This document shows positions 15,160 to 23,363 of a stretch of 29,605 nt of DNA, piece after piece. Source of the stretch: an uncultured Spartobacteria bacterium (GTDB taxonomy: Bacteria; Verrucomicrobiota; Verrucomicrobiia; Chthoniobacterales; UBA6821); assembly GCA_903831635.1 (NCBI GenBank), contig CAIKYN010000354.1, positions 1 to 29,605 on the forward strand. The letters are read 5' to 3'. Position numbers and translations under genes: made by a program. Below the pieces are notes generated by a model. The model was not told the DNA's origin and ran no database searches. It worked only from the letters and a program-made list of their open reading frames with translations. Every line of letters begins with the position of its first letter. Within the stretch, counting starts at the first letter, position 1.

Positions 15160-16734
15160 TTAATTATTATTGCTTACAAGATGTTCTACTAACCTGCATG
15201 TAAGAGCCAGTAGTGTATGGGTCGGATTTGAGAACCCCGAAGAAGGAAATACAGAGCTACTGCAAACAAATGCATTTCTTGTCCCAAAGATTTTGAGGTT
15301 TGGATCTACGAAACCATTATCAGATGAAGCGGCCATGCGTGTCCCCCCCATATGATGATAGCTATCCATGACTTTCGACACAAAAAGTTCGGGATGATTC
15401 ATCAGATCGGCATCTGGGATGACTCGGGCCAGTCCTAGTTTTGCAAAGGATTCGGTGACTGCATAAACAAAATATTGGAGAGTCCGTAATTCTAGGTCGG
15501 ATATCTTCCAGTCGAGACGAGTGCGATACTGACCGAGAGCATCCTGATCCATGGACAAGGAAACACGGCTTTCGCCTAGTGGTTCCTGTTCGCAAAAAGC
15601 GCGCAAACGAAACCTGACAAGACTCTCCGGATTGTAGGAGCGTCCTTGAATTTTGTATCGTGCCAATTGTTTTAGAAGTGTGGGCAGATTGCCCACAAGT
15701 ATCTGCATATCCTTGAAGGAGATTTCCTGATGGCGACCTCTCAGTAGTCGCTTCATCGTCTGCCAGACTTGATGACGTTGAGCTCCTGGCGGATCCTCGA
15801 AGAAGACCATGCCCCCCACATTCAGTAATCCGTGACGGCGTTGTACTGCCTCCGTGAGCCGGAACCTCGGTTCGTATCGATAACCCCTGCGACAGATGTG
15901 ATCAAAAAAATCGTAGAAGCACCCAGTGTCGATGTCTATCAACTCTGCGCAGTAGACATCCAAATGATCCTGAAAATGCCTTCCTAACCAATGGTTCTGA
16001 TTCCATGGTGCGTGCCCGTTTGCATGGGGCTGGAGAAGGAAACGAATTGTTTCAATGCCTCCCAGGCATAGGACAAAGTCTTTTGCCGAAAAGATCTTCT
16101 CTCGACCCGAGAGTGTACGGCATCGTACTCCCGTCACGGTTTCATTATCCTCTGACAGTAAGAGCTCAATCGCATTGGCATGGAGATAGACGTGCAGAAG
16201 GTTGCTCATCTTTAGCTCGTTCCCGTGAAGTTTGGTAAAATTAGGCTCCTGACACCAGCGAGAGAAAAAGGGAATGAGGTCGTCGCCCAGATCACATAGA
16301 GACAGTCCCACTTCCCTCCATACTTCCTTATCATCCCGGGTGACATTCGCCACTCCTTGTAATCTCAAGGCGCGTTCGTAATAGGGAGTCAGCTCATGCT
16401 GGGAGATTGGCCAGCCACTACCTTTGATCCACTGTCGGCTTTGAAAGTCATGTTCAAAGAGCTCCAGGATTTGCCCACCCCAACGAATTGTGCTTCCCCC
16501 GTAGACGCGGTGACGTCCTTCGTGGATCCCCTTGTGAGGCAGGGTTCCGACTTCACTGCGATAAAGGTCGGTGGTGGGAGGTTCCTCCAGCCGACCTCCA
16601 CTCTCCAATAGAAGCACCTTCTTCCCAGAGCGCGCCATCTCGATTGCCAGAAAGATTCCGGCAGCTCCGGCTCCCACGATACAGACATCGGCATCCTCAA
16701 TGGCGAATCCGACTTTTTCTAAATCATGGATCAT
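15160..16734 (-). CDS. GMC-type FAD oxidoreductase
   Basis: A 524-residue flavoprotein. VCIVGAGAAGIFLAIEMA (GAGAAG 21-26) begins the FAD-binding Rossmann fold, and the GGSTIRWGGQILEL block is the typical glycine-rich GMC stretch that covers the flavin. The C-terminal catalytic region has SYHHMGGTRMA (His460/His461) and SGFSNPTHT (Asn503, His506), as in GMC dehydrogenases and oxidases. Such enzymes oxidise alcohols or sugars, and members in glycan clusters may oxidise a hydroxyl of a sugar intermediate. It has no signal peptide, so it is likely cytoplasmic. It sits between a GT2 (32 bases upstream) and acyltransferase-3 copy A, in the same direction. The natural electron acceptor and substrate are unknown. 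Its composition is moderate, unlike its AT-rich downstream neighbour. Confidence 0.9.
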   Translation of the reverse strand: MIHDLEKVGFAIEDADVCIVGAGAAGIFLAIEMARSGKKVLLLESGGRLEEPPTTDLYRSEVGTLPHKGIHEGRHRVYGGSTIRWGGQILELFEHDFQSRQWIKGSGWPISQHELTPYYERALRLQGVANVTRDDKEVWREVGLSLCDLGDDLIPFFSRWCQEPNFTKLHGNELKMSNLLHVYLHANAIELLLSEDNETVTGVRCRTLSGREKIFSAKDFVLCLGGIETIRFLLQPHANGHAPWNQNHWLGRHFQDHLDVYCAELIDIDTGCFYDFFDHICRRGYRYEPRFRLTEAVQRRHGLLNVGGMVFFEDPPGAQRHQVWQTMKRLLRGRHQEISFKDMQILVGNLPTLLKQLARYKIQGRSYNPESLVRFRLRAFCEQEPLGESRVSLSMDQDALGQYRTRLDWKISDLELRTLQYFVYAVTESFAKLGLARVIPDADLMNHPELFVSKVMDSYHHMGGTRMAASSDNGFVDPNLKIFGTRNAFVCSSSVFPSSGFSNPTHTLLALTCRLVEHLVSNNN

Positions 16735-16766
16735 AACTTTTTGGAATTTATTGATTCCATGAATAC

Positions 16767-17654
16767 CTACGATGAGCTGGGCAGTGCCTTCCAGTCTTGA
16801 TATTCCGACGCCGTAAAACGCTTTCTAGGTTTCGACCAAGTGAGGTATCGAAAAGGTGCCTCAAAATAGCCTAACGCCAAATGAAAGGGATAATTTCTCC
16901 ATTCGGGATTCTTGAGCAGAATGGCCGGAAGTATTCGGAGAGAGCGCAGCAGAGATTCGGACAGAGGAAAATACCAAAGCGCTAGGAGCATCTCATTTCG
17001 AATGAATGTTCTTGCGCGACGTGCAAAGTTTCGACCGATGGGGCTCGCATTATGCTGAATTACCACAGCGGGATAGGCATGGATTTCATAACCGGACTGA
17101 ATAGCACGGAGGCAAAACTCAGCTTCTTCATTAAAAAAACTAAGTCGCTCCTCATATCCTCCTATTTTCACAAAGAGGGATCGATGAATCATGTTTGCGC
17201 ATCCTATGAAATCACGTACTGAAAAAGGAACTTGTGAGGGAGCCGATCCTGTTTCTGAACTATCCTGAAATTGTACCCTGAATGCCAAGGCCACAACCTC
17301 GGGGTGATTTTGCATCCATTCCATTGCTTCAAAAATATCTCCTGATAGAGGAAAGGAATCATCATCCAGACCCAGTATGTAAGTACATGAGAGAAGTGAA
17401 GCAAGACGGTTGCGCTGACTGATCAATCCCAAGGAAGACTCCGAGCGAAGAAAATGTACCCAAGGAAATCGTTCCATCATCTTCGGAGAGACAGGCGTGA
17501 GAGAGCCGTCATCAATCACAATAGTCTCAAATACAGCCATTCCCAACTCCTCGATACGAGAGAGAGTGAGGAATAGGCAGTCCCATCGATCCTTGGTTGT
17601 AATACCAATTCCAATGTGCTGGGAGGTTAAGGATGTTGATTCCCGATGATTCAC
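16767..17654 (-). CDS. Glycosyltransferase family 2, paralogue A
   Basis: A 295-residue GT-A enzyme starting at GTG (17654). IGIGITTKDRWDCLFLTL, then VIDDGSLTPVSP, gives the nucleotide-binding part, and GLDDDSFPLSGD carries the metal-binding Asp triplet (97-99). FNEEAEFCLRAIQSGYEIHAY is the acceptor-side ED-like region. The C-terminal part is basic and aromatic without clear membrane helices. It closely resembles the GT2 at 21368-22255 in length, order of motifs and wording (KDRW/KNRW, PWV, LDDDSFP/LDNDSFP), so the two are paralogues. It would add a sugar to a lipid-linked glycan in the cytoplasm. It lies 70 bases downstream of acyltransferase-3 copy B, on the same strand. Confidence 0.9.
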   Translation of the reverse strand: MNHRESTSLTSQHIGIGITTKDRWDCLFLTLSRIEELGMAVFETIVIDDGSLTPVSPKMMERFPWVHFLRSESSLGLISQRNRLASLLSCTYILGLDDDSFPLSGDIFEAMEWMQNHPEVVALAFRVQFQDSSETGSAPSQVPFSVRDFIGCANMIHRSLFVKIGGYEERLSFFNEEAEFCLRAIQSGYEIHAYPAVVIQHNASPIGRNFARRARTFIRNEMLLALWYFPLSESLLRSLRILPAILLKNPEWRNYPFHLALGYFEAPFRYLTWSKPRKRFTASEYQDWKALPSSS

Positions 17655-17724
17655 ATTCGTTGTAGATCGGCGAACAATATCTATTTAAGTAAAAAATGTT
17701 TTAATTTATTAAATATAAATAAAT

Positions 17725-18828
17725 TTACTCAGGGATATGAGTTATAGCCTTGGACAAGCGGTGCCCAATGGCATTTATCGGGACTTCAACGAAACGCTCG
17801 GAGAGTGCTGCAAGTGGGATTGTTAAAAATACAGAAATAATAAATATCCATAAACTATTGATAATATCAATCGAAGAATAGATTTTTTGAAGTTTTAGAT
17901 TTGAGAAGGCACAGAATGTAATCATTAGAATAGGAGTATGGAGTAAGTAAAAACTAAAAGAAATCTTTCCTAGAAACTCTAAAATTGAACTTTTAAGGAT
18001 TTTGAGTAAAAATACCCATTTGCATGGAATTAAAATTGTTAATAGTATAGACATTCCAAAGCAAAGAAGAACCTGTTCTTTGTATAAAAATCCAATTAGA
18101 TAAACAGTTAAAGCTAATACTGTAATCATCAAAGATTTTATAGAACTAATACACACCAAATGTTTTTCATTCTCTGCAATGAGGTATCCTAGATAAAATG
18201 GCAATAGAAATCCTAAAAAGCCAATGGGTGAATAATAAATATTAGAATTGTAAGTTTTGAATAATAATAGACATGTAATTAATAAAATTGTAGTACGTAG
18301 TATACTGCCGCCCGGTTTTGAAATTATAATAATAAAAGGCAATAAAAAAGAACATAATAACTCCACCCTTATAGACCAGAGCGGGTGATCTAAAGAAACG
18401 TTTTTTAAAAGAAAACTAGATAAATATTGCTTTCCACTAATTACAGATGTGGCATTACACAATGATTCTTGTAACCATGGAGAGGCTCTGATTGAGTCCG
18501 AAGGTATCTTATAAAAATAGTTTGCCGAAAATGCAGAAAAAATCAAAGCTACGAGTATAGCAGGATAGAGTCGAAATACCCTCCTAACAAAATAACCAGC
18601 GGTATCGCGTGCATTCAGAGCTTCATATTTAATAAGTGATCTACTCAAAACAAAACCACTCAGAAGAAAGAAAAAAAGTACGGGAGATATTCCTAAAAGG
18701 GTCGCACAGCTCTTATTAAAGCATAGCAATGAATGTTCTAAGGCAACAAGTAAACATGCAATTCCCCGCAATGAATCCAAGTGGGTTATCCTTCCCGTCA
18801 TTTGTAAGGATTGATTGTGATAGATCAT
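17725..18828 (-). CDS. Acyltransferase family 3 membrane protein, copy B
   Basis: A 367-residue protein with about ten hydrophobic segments, starting at ATG 18828 (a second ATG at 18801 is possible). HLDSLRGIACLLVALEH matches copy A almost word for word, but the first of the two His residues in copy A is Glu here; the second His, aligned with the family's conserved one, remains. The blocks LLGISPVLFFFLLSGFVLSRSL, NVSLDHPLWSIRVELLCSFLLPF and ALSERFVEVPINAIGH also parallel copy A. It is probably an O-acyltransferase acting on a surface-glycan sugar at the inner membrane, perhaps at a different position or residue from copy A. It is AT-rich like copy A. It follows the flippase gene by 46 bases. 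Confidence 0.9.
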   Translation of the reverse strand: MIYHNQSLQMTGRITHLDSLRGIACLLVALEHSLLCFNKSCATLLGISPVLFFFLLSGFVLSRSLIKYEALNARDTAGYFVRRVFRLYPAILVALIFSAFSANYFYKIPSDSIRASPWLQESLCNATSVISGKQYLSSFLLKNVSLDHPLWSIRVELLCSFLLPFIIIISKPGGSILRTTILLITCLLLFKTYNSNIYYSPIGFLGFLLPFYLGYLIAENEKHLVCISSIKSLMITVLALTVYLIGFLYKEQVLLCFGMSILLTILIPCKWVFLLKILKSSILEFLGKISFSFYLLHTPILMITFCAFSNLKLQKIYSSIDIINSLWIFIISVFLTIPLAALSERFVEVPINAIGHRLSKAITHIPE

Positions 18829-18874
18829 TTACTTCATTGATATAGCTCTATCCTTTTGACATACAGAGCAATGC

Positions 18875-20254
18875 CTATTTTTTGAATAATGTTAGTAATT
18901 TGACTTTGTAATAGTCGAAGTTGAAAATTCGTTCGCATTCCAAAAATGGTAGCTGTTTTAGTTTTATCCGTAAAAGTGCAAACATAAGGATCAATAAAAC
19001 TGTGTCCTGTATGACCATGACTCCTGGAGCCCCGATGAAGCCCAGATATGGCATCATTAAATATGCCAGCGCTAAAGAGAGCGCTGTTATCACTAAATAT
19101 AGGTAGTTATAGAGATGGTGCATATTGCTGCAGACAAGGATGACACTGCCGACCCCGCAAATACCCTGCAGAGCGATGCTGATCGAAAACAGGATCATGG
19201 AGGGATGATCGACCTCAATTTTGCCCCCTGTCCAAAGACCGATGATCCATGGTCCAAGAATGGATAGCCCGAGTATCGTGACTAAACCGGCGCTCAGAGC
19301 TGAAATCATCATCACCTTAAGAAGCCTGAAGTAGACGGACCAATCTTTTTTCCCATAGCTACGAGAGACTTCCGGGGCAGATGAGGTGGCAATCACCTGA
19401 TTCAGCAAGAGGAGTGTCCTGCTGATCGTTCGTATCGTTACAAATGATGCGACGGCTGATGCGCCAAGAATGCGGTTAATGATCAGCGGGTATCCTTGCA
19501 GGAAGAGAGCTGTACATGCCTGTCCTGCCAGTAGGGGAAGTCCATCCCTTATAATCGATTTTGACTGCTGCCAGGAAGCTCGGGCCACGCCAAATTCTAG
19601 TTTTGGCGCAACACGCCGAACATCCAGATACAGCAGCATACTCCAGAGCAGTGCATTGCCCATGATCACCATTGCCATGAGAAGCGGAGTGCCATGAACA
19701 GTAACGACCAATAATGTCACGCAAAAATCGGTAAAACGGATCAGATTATTGGCCATCACTCCCCGATGCTCTTGGGCCATCACGCGGTACCCAGCCCGAA
19801 AAAGGTTGATATAAAAGCTGGATAGCATAAACCCAATCAATAGAAGAAAGACCATGGAGGTTTCGGATCCCGTTATCTTTGAGAAGTTCAATGCCTCATG
19901 GAGATTCATGAACGAGACGAGGCCCACTGATGCAACAATAATGAGAATCGTTAGAATGCCTTGGGCCAGCAGGACGTTCTGGAAGATGGAGTTCACCAAT
20001 TCCCAATCACCAGTCGCGCTGGCAACAGTCATCCTATTATTAGCAACACCCGAGAGCCCTCCTTCCAAAGACCAGACAATGGTTGGTATGGAAAACAGGA
20101 CGATCCATTCCCCGTACTCTTGCTTTCCCCAGCAATGAAGAAAAAAGGGTACGGAAACGATTTGATAAACGCCGTTCATGAGTTGCCCCAGCGCATTCGC
20201 AGCGAAATTTCTGAACACGCGCTGAATTGAGGTGCTAAATTCCGGAAATTTCAC
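18875..20254 (-). CDS. Wzx-like flippase (polysaccharide biosynthesis/MOP superfamily)
   Basis: A 459-residue polytopic membrane protein with 12-14 hydrophobic segments. The N-terminus FRNFAANALGQLMNGVYQIV, followed by SVPFFLHCWGKQEYGEWIVL, matches the start of oligosaccharide flippases of the MOP/PST family. The start is GTG at 20254. By family it moves an undecaprenyl-diphosphate-linked repeat unit from the cytoplasmic to the periplasmic face. Its place among glycosyltransferases, with a ligase/polymerase-like protein at the top of the run, fits a Wzx/Wzy pathway. No outer-membrane export gene or chain-length regulator is visible within the window. It follows a GT4 gene by 44 bases. The specific name wzx is not given, because the substrate class cannot be told from sequence. 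Confidence 0.88.
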   Translation of the reverse strand: MKFPEFSTSIQRVFRNFAANALGQLMNGVYQIVSVPFFLHCWGKQEYGEWIVLFSIPTIVWSLEGGLSGVANNRMTVASATGDWELVNSIFQNVLLAQGILTILIIVASVGLVSFMNLHEALNFSKITGSETSMVFLLLIGFMLSSFYINLFRAGYRVMAQEHRGVMANNLIRFTDFCVTLLVVTVHGTPLLMAMVIMGNALLWSMLLYLDVRRVAPKLEFGVARASWQQSKSIIRDGLPLLAGQACTALFLQGYPLIINRILGASAVASFVTIRTISRTLLLLNQVIATSSAPEVSRSYGKKDWSVYFRLLKVMMISALSAGLVTILGLSILGPWIIGLWTGGKIEVDHPSMILFSISIALQGICGVGSVILVCSNMHHLYNYLYLVITALSLALAYLMMPYLGFIGAPGVMVIQDTVLLILMFALLRIKLKQLPFLECERIFNFDYYKVKLLTLFKK

Positions 20255-20298
20255 AACAAAATGTTTTCGATATAGTGACAGACAGATAATCGGGCTTC

Positions 20299-21357
20299 TC
20301 AGTCTACGGACAAGGCTTCTTCGTAGATTGCGAGATAATCCTTTGCTGCTCGTTCGATTATAAAGAAGTCGATATTACGGAGTGAGCGCTGCTTGAGATC
20401 GGTCAAGATCTGCTCATCACTAAGGACTTGGATCATCGATTCTGCTAGCAGGTCTGGGCGTTTTGAGGGAACTAGCAGGCCGGCTTTACCTCCCTCGAGC
20501 ATTTCGGGTATGCCGTCGACTTGAGTAGCTATGACGGCACATCCGCAGCTGCGTGCTTCTGCGATGACAAGCCCTCCCGGTTCGGCATGGGAGGCGAGAA
20601 TAAAGAGGTCACCACTTAGCAAATAGGTGCGGGGATCCATCTCTCCTCCGCAGAAGATGATTCTATCGGTTACTCCTGTTTCAGCTGCTTGCTTTTCATA
20701 GGCATCCCGGCAGGGGCCGGCCCCGATGATGTAAAGATGCGCTTTTGTTATCCGATGTGCGGTAATGGCAAAGGCTTCGATGAGATCATCAACAGCCTTG
20801 CGGGGATGAAGGCCGCCCACATAAATCACGGCTGGATGGCTGAGAGGTTTTGGGGAGGGGAGGGTAGAACTTAGACGAGGAGTCCCGATGACCCCGTTGA
20901 TAACGACACGGAGTTTCGAGTAAGGAATTCCTCGATCAACCATCTTGTTAGCAACGGCTTGACTGACGGCCACCACGAGATCACCAACTCCCATCAAAAT
21001 AGCAGACTTTTCGAATTCATTATGGACTGTGGTTATGAGTCTAAAGTTAAAAAAGGGCCTGAATAAGAATGATAAGAGAGCCACGGTCATCATGTGGGCA
21101 TGGACAATCTCCGGTTGATAATCTTTCAATGTAATCCATAGGTCCCGTAACGCCTTGAGTAGGGTGAGAGGACGTCTTGTAAAATCGACTTTAATATGTT
21201 CTACGCTGCTATTTGAAAGTACCTCGTCAAAATACCCCCCTTGACTGATTAGTTTTACGGAGTGCCCCATTTGGGCTTGAGTACATGCCAAATCGACTGC
21301 CACATTGACATTGCCGTTCAATGGCTTTGTGTGGTTAACGATGTGAAGAATTTTCAT
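20299..21357 (-). CDS. Glycosyltransferase family 4
   Basis: A 352-residue GT-B enzyme starting at ATG 21357. MKILHIVNHTKPLNGNVNVA is a standard N-terminal strand with a Gly/Asn-rich loop, VVAVSQAVANKMVDRGIPYS forms the acceptor-domain helix, and VIYVGGLHPRKAVDDLIEAF begins the donor domain. The EX7E motif is in EPGGLVIAEARSCG. It is a retaining glycosyltransferase for surface-glycan assembly, soluble or peripheral on the inner membrane. It begins 10 bases after the stop of the GT2 gene upstream, consistent with one transcript. Donor and acceptor are unknown. Confidence 0.92.
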   Translation of the reverse strand: MKILHIVNHTKPLNGNVNVAVDLACTQAQMGHSVKLISQGGYFDEVLSNSSVEHIKVDFTRRPLTLLKALRDLWITLKDYQPEIVHAHMMTVALLSFLFRPFFNFRLITTVHNEFEKSAILMGVGDLVVAVSQAVANKMVDRGIPYSKLRVVINGVIGTPRLSSTLPSPKPLSHPAVIYVGGLHPRKAVDDLIEAFAITAHRITKAHLYIIGAGPCRDAYEKQAAETGVTDRIIFCGGEMDPRTYLLSGDLFILASHAEPGGLVIAEARSCGCAVIATQVDGIPEMLEGGKAGLLVPSKRPDLLAESMIQVLSDEQILTDLKQRSLRNIDFFIIERAAKDYLAIYEEALSVD

Positions 21358-21367
21358 TTTTATGAGA

Positions 21368-22255
21368 TTAAGACTTTCCTCTCAGTTGAAAATTATAGGG
21401 AAGAGCTCTCCAATCCATATACTCTTTCCATGATAGTCGAGGGGTCCTTTTTTTTGAACCGAAACTCTGAATAGAGTCTATAAATCCCATAAAAAGTGAC
21501 ATAGGGTATTTTCTCCAAATAGGATTTCGAAATCCGGCAAACAAAACCCTCAAAGGTCTGAGGAGTGGTTCTGGCCATGGGAAATGCCATATTGAAATTA
21601 GGATTTCATTACGTGTATTTAATCTCGTTCTATAACTTAAGTTTCTCTCCTTCGTGGAGATGCAGTGTTTTATTACTAACGAAGGATAATATAATATTAT
21701 GTATCCTTTTTTTATTAATCTAAGGCATAATTCTTGTTCTTCTCCATAAAACCCCATTCTTTCGTCATAGCCACCGTTTTCCAAAAAGATTTTTCTTTTT
21801 ATTAAAGCACCACAACCAACAAAATCACGAACTGCAGTATGATGATAAAATGTTTCAGAAATCTTTTTTAAAAGTTTTTCTGATATCGTGATTTCAAAGG
21901 ATAATATCGCAACTTTTTCTTCAATGATCAAATCCCTTGCTGCTTGGAGAAGATTGCCAGAAATAGGAAATGAATCGTTATCTAATTGGAGTATTAATGG
22001 TGTAGAAAGAATTCTCGCGATGGCATTTCTTGATGAAGTAGATCCAAGACTGGTGCTACTTCTTTCCCATGTAACCCAAGGATACTTTTTTTTGAATGCA
22101 GGAGTCACAGGGTCATCGGAACCATCATCAAAAACAACGGTCTGACAACCTTCAAGCCCTTGATTCTTGAGTTGATCGAGTGTAACGGCGAGGTCTTCCC
22201 AGCGATTTTTCGTCGCAATTGATATCCCAATGAGACTTTCAATATTATCGATCAT
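21368..22255 (-). CDS. Glycosyltransferase family 2, paralogue B
   Basis: A 295-residue GT-A protein from ATG 22255. ISIATKNRWEDLAVTL and VVFDDGSDDPVTP form the nucleotide-binding half, and LDNDSFPISG (91-100) carries the DXD-type metal site. FYGEEQELCLRLIKKGYII is the acceptor-side region. It is the paralogue of the GT2 at 16767-17654, with the same length of 295 residues. The start overlaps the stop of the upstream GT4 by 11 bases, so translation is probably coupled. It is more AT-rich than paralogue A, suggesting separate origins or faster drift rather than a very recent duplication. Confidence 0.9.
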   Translation of the reverse strand: MIDNIESLIGISIATKNRWEDLAVTLDQLKNQGLEGCQTVVFDDGSDDPVTPAFKKKYPWVTWERSSTSLGSTSSRNAIARILSTPLILQLDNDSFPISGNLLQAARDLIIEEKVAILSFEITISEKLLKKISETFYHHTAVRDFVGCGALIKRKIFLENGGYDERMGFYGEEQELCLRLIKKGYIILYYPSLVIKHCISTKERNLSYRTRLNTRNEILISIWHFPWPEPLLRPLRVLFAGFRNPIWRKYPMSLFMGFIDSIQSFGSKKRTPRLSWKEYMDWRALPYNFQLRGKS

Positions 22256-23363
22256 GGATCTTTTTATTTATATAATCCGTTATTTCATTGCAGAATCTCT
22301 CTTGAGAAAAGCGCTGCGCATGAGTGCTGGAGGCCTGGGAGTCTGTTTTAAATTCTCGCTCAAATTCCATCAAAGCAGCCTTAAGGCTTTCCGATGACTG
22401 ATGATCAAAAAACATTCCGGTCGTTCCCTCGATGACAGTCTCCAGCGCACCTCCTTCCCGGTATGCGATCACGGGAGCTCCAGCTGCCATGGCTTCGACT
22501 GCGGTGATCCCAAAGTCCTCGATCTGCGGATGGATAAAAGCACGGCAACGCTGGAGATGATCCTTGAGGATCGCGAATGACTGCCTGCCTAAAAAAGTCA
22601 CATTCTGCGGAGCAGTGGCTCTGAGATGGCTTCCCTCCGGTCCGTCTCCAATGATGATCAGTCGTCCTTTGAATCCGCGGAACGCCTCGATCGCCAAGTC
22701 CACTCTTTTGTAGGGTGTCAGTTCCGATACGATTAGGTAAAAGTCTTCCCTCGAGTGGGTTGGGTTAAAAGTATCCACCTCCACCGGAGGATGAATCACC
22801 TCCGAATCGCGTCCATAAAACCGGCGGATTCTCTGCTGAACGAAGCGGGAATTCGCAATGAAATGATCTACCCTTTCAGCGGCTTTTCTATCAAAGTCCC
22901 TGACGAATGGAACCACCAAGCGGAATGCCGTACGTGCCAGAAATCCCATTCCGGCAGATCGTTCCTCGTATGTCTTCTGAAGGTCCCAGAGATAACGAGG
23001 TGGGGAGTGGCAGTAGCAGATATGGATGGCATTCTTAGCAATTCGGAATCCCTTGATCACAGAGGCATCCGAACTAAGGACGATCCCCCCTTCCTCTCCA
23101 ACTGATGTCATCGGGATCACCATGGGGAAAAGGGGCATCATCTGTTTATAGAATTTCTTTCCACCCAGATATTGAAGGGAGGAATTTAGAATGCGGCGAG
23201 ATTGTAGTAAGTCGCTGAGACGTTCCGTGTCAGAAACTAGCGTCGTGATGGGTGCGTCTGGAAAGAGAATACAGAATTGTTCCAAGACTTTCTCTCCGCC
23301 CCGCATCCCCACCAACCAGTGATGGGCAAGGGTGACTGATCGCTTCTGTGTAAGGTGCTTCAC
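22245..23363 (-). CDS. Glycosyltransferase family 4
   Basis: About 372 residues if it starts at GTG 23363, which forms a 4-base GTGA overlap with the stop of the preceding gene, matching the ATGA overlaps elsewhere in this run; a TTG at 23369 adds two residues. The N-terminus VTLAHHWLVGMRGGEKVLEQ and the ICYCHSPPRYLWDL block are typical of the WbaZ-like group of GT4 mannosyl- or related transferases. VSELTPYKRVDLAIEAF begins the donor domain, and EDFGITAVEAMAAG holds the EX7E motif. It builds a surface glycan at the cytoplasmic face of the membrane. The mannosyl assignment is an inference from block similarity only. Confidence 0.92.
   Translation of the reverse strand: MKHLTQKRSVTLAHHWLVGMRGGEKVLEQFCILFPDAPITTLVSDTERLSDLLQSRRILNSSLQYLGGKKFYKQMMPLFPMVIPMTSVGEEGGIVLSSDASVIKGFRIAKNAIHICYCHSPPRYLWDLQKTYEERSAGMGFLARTAFRLVVPFVRDFDRKAAERVDHFIANSRFVQQRIRRFYGRDSEVIHPPVEVDTFNPTHSREDFYLIVSELTPYKRVDLAIEAFRGFKGRLIIIGDGPEGSHLRATAPQNVTFLGRQSFAILKDHLQRCRAFIHPQIEDFGITAVEAMAAGAPVIAYREGGALETVIEGTTGMFFDHQSSESLKAALMEFEREFKTDSQASSTHAQRFSQERFCNEITDYINKKIHDR

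Noticed and set aside
22755..23105. 116-codon plus-strand frame opposite the GT4 gene
   Set aside because: Shadow of a complete GT4 with EX7E motif.
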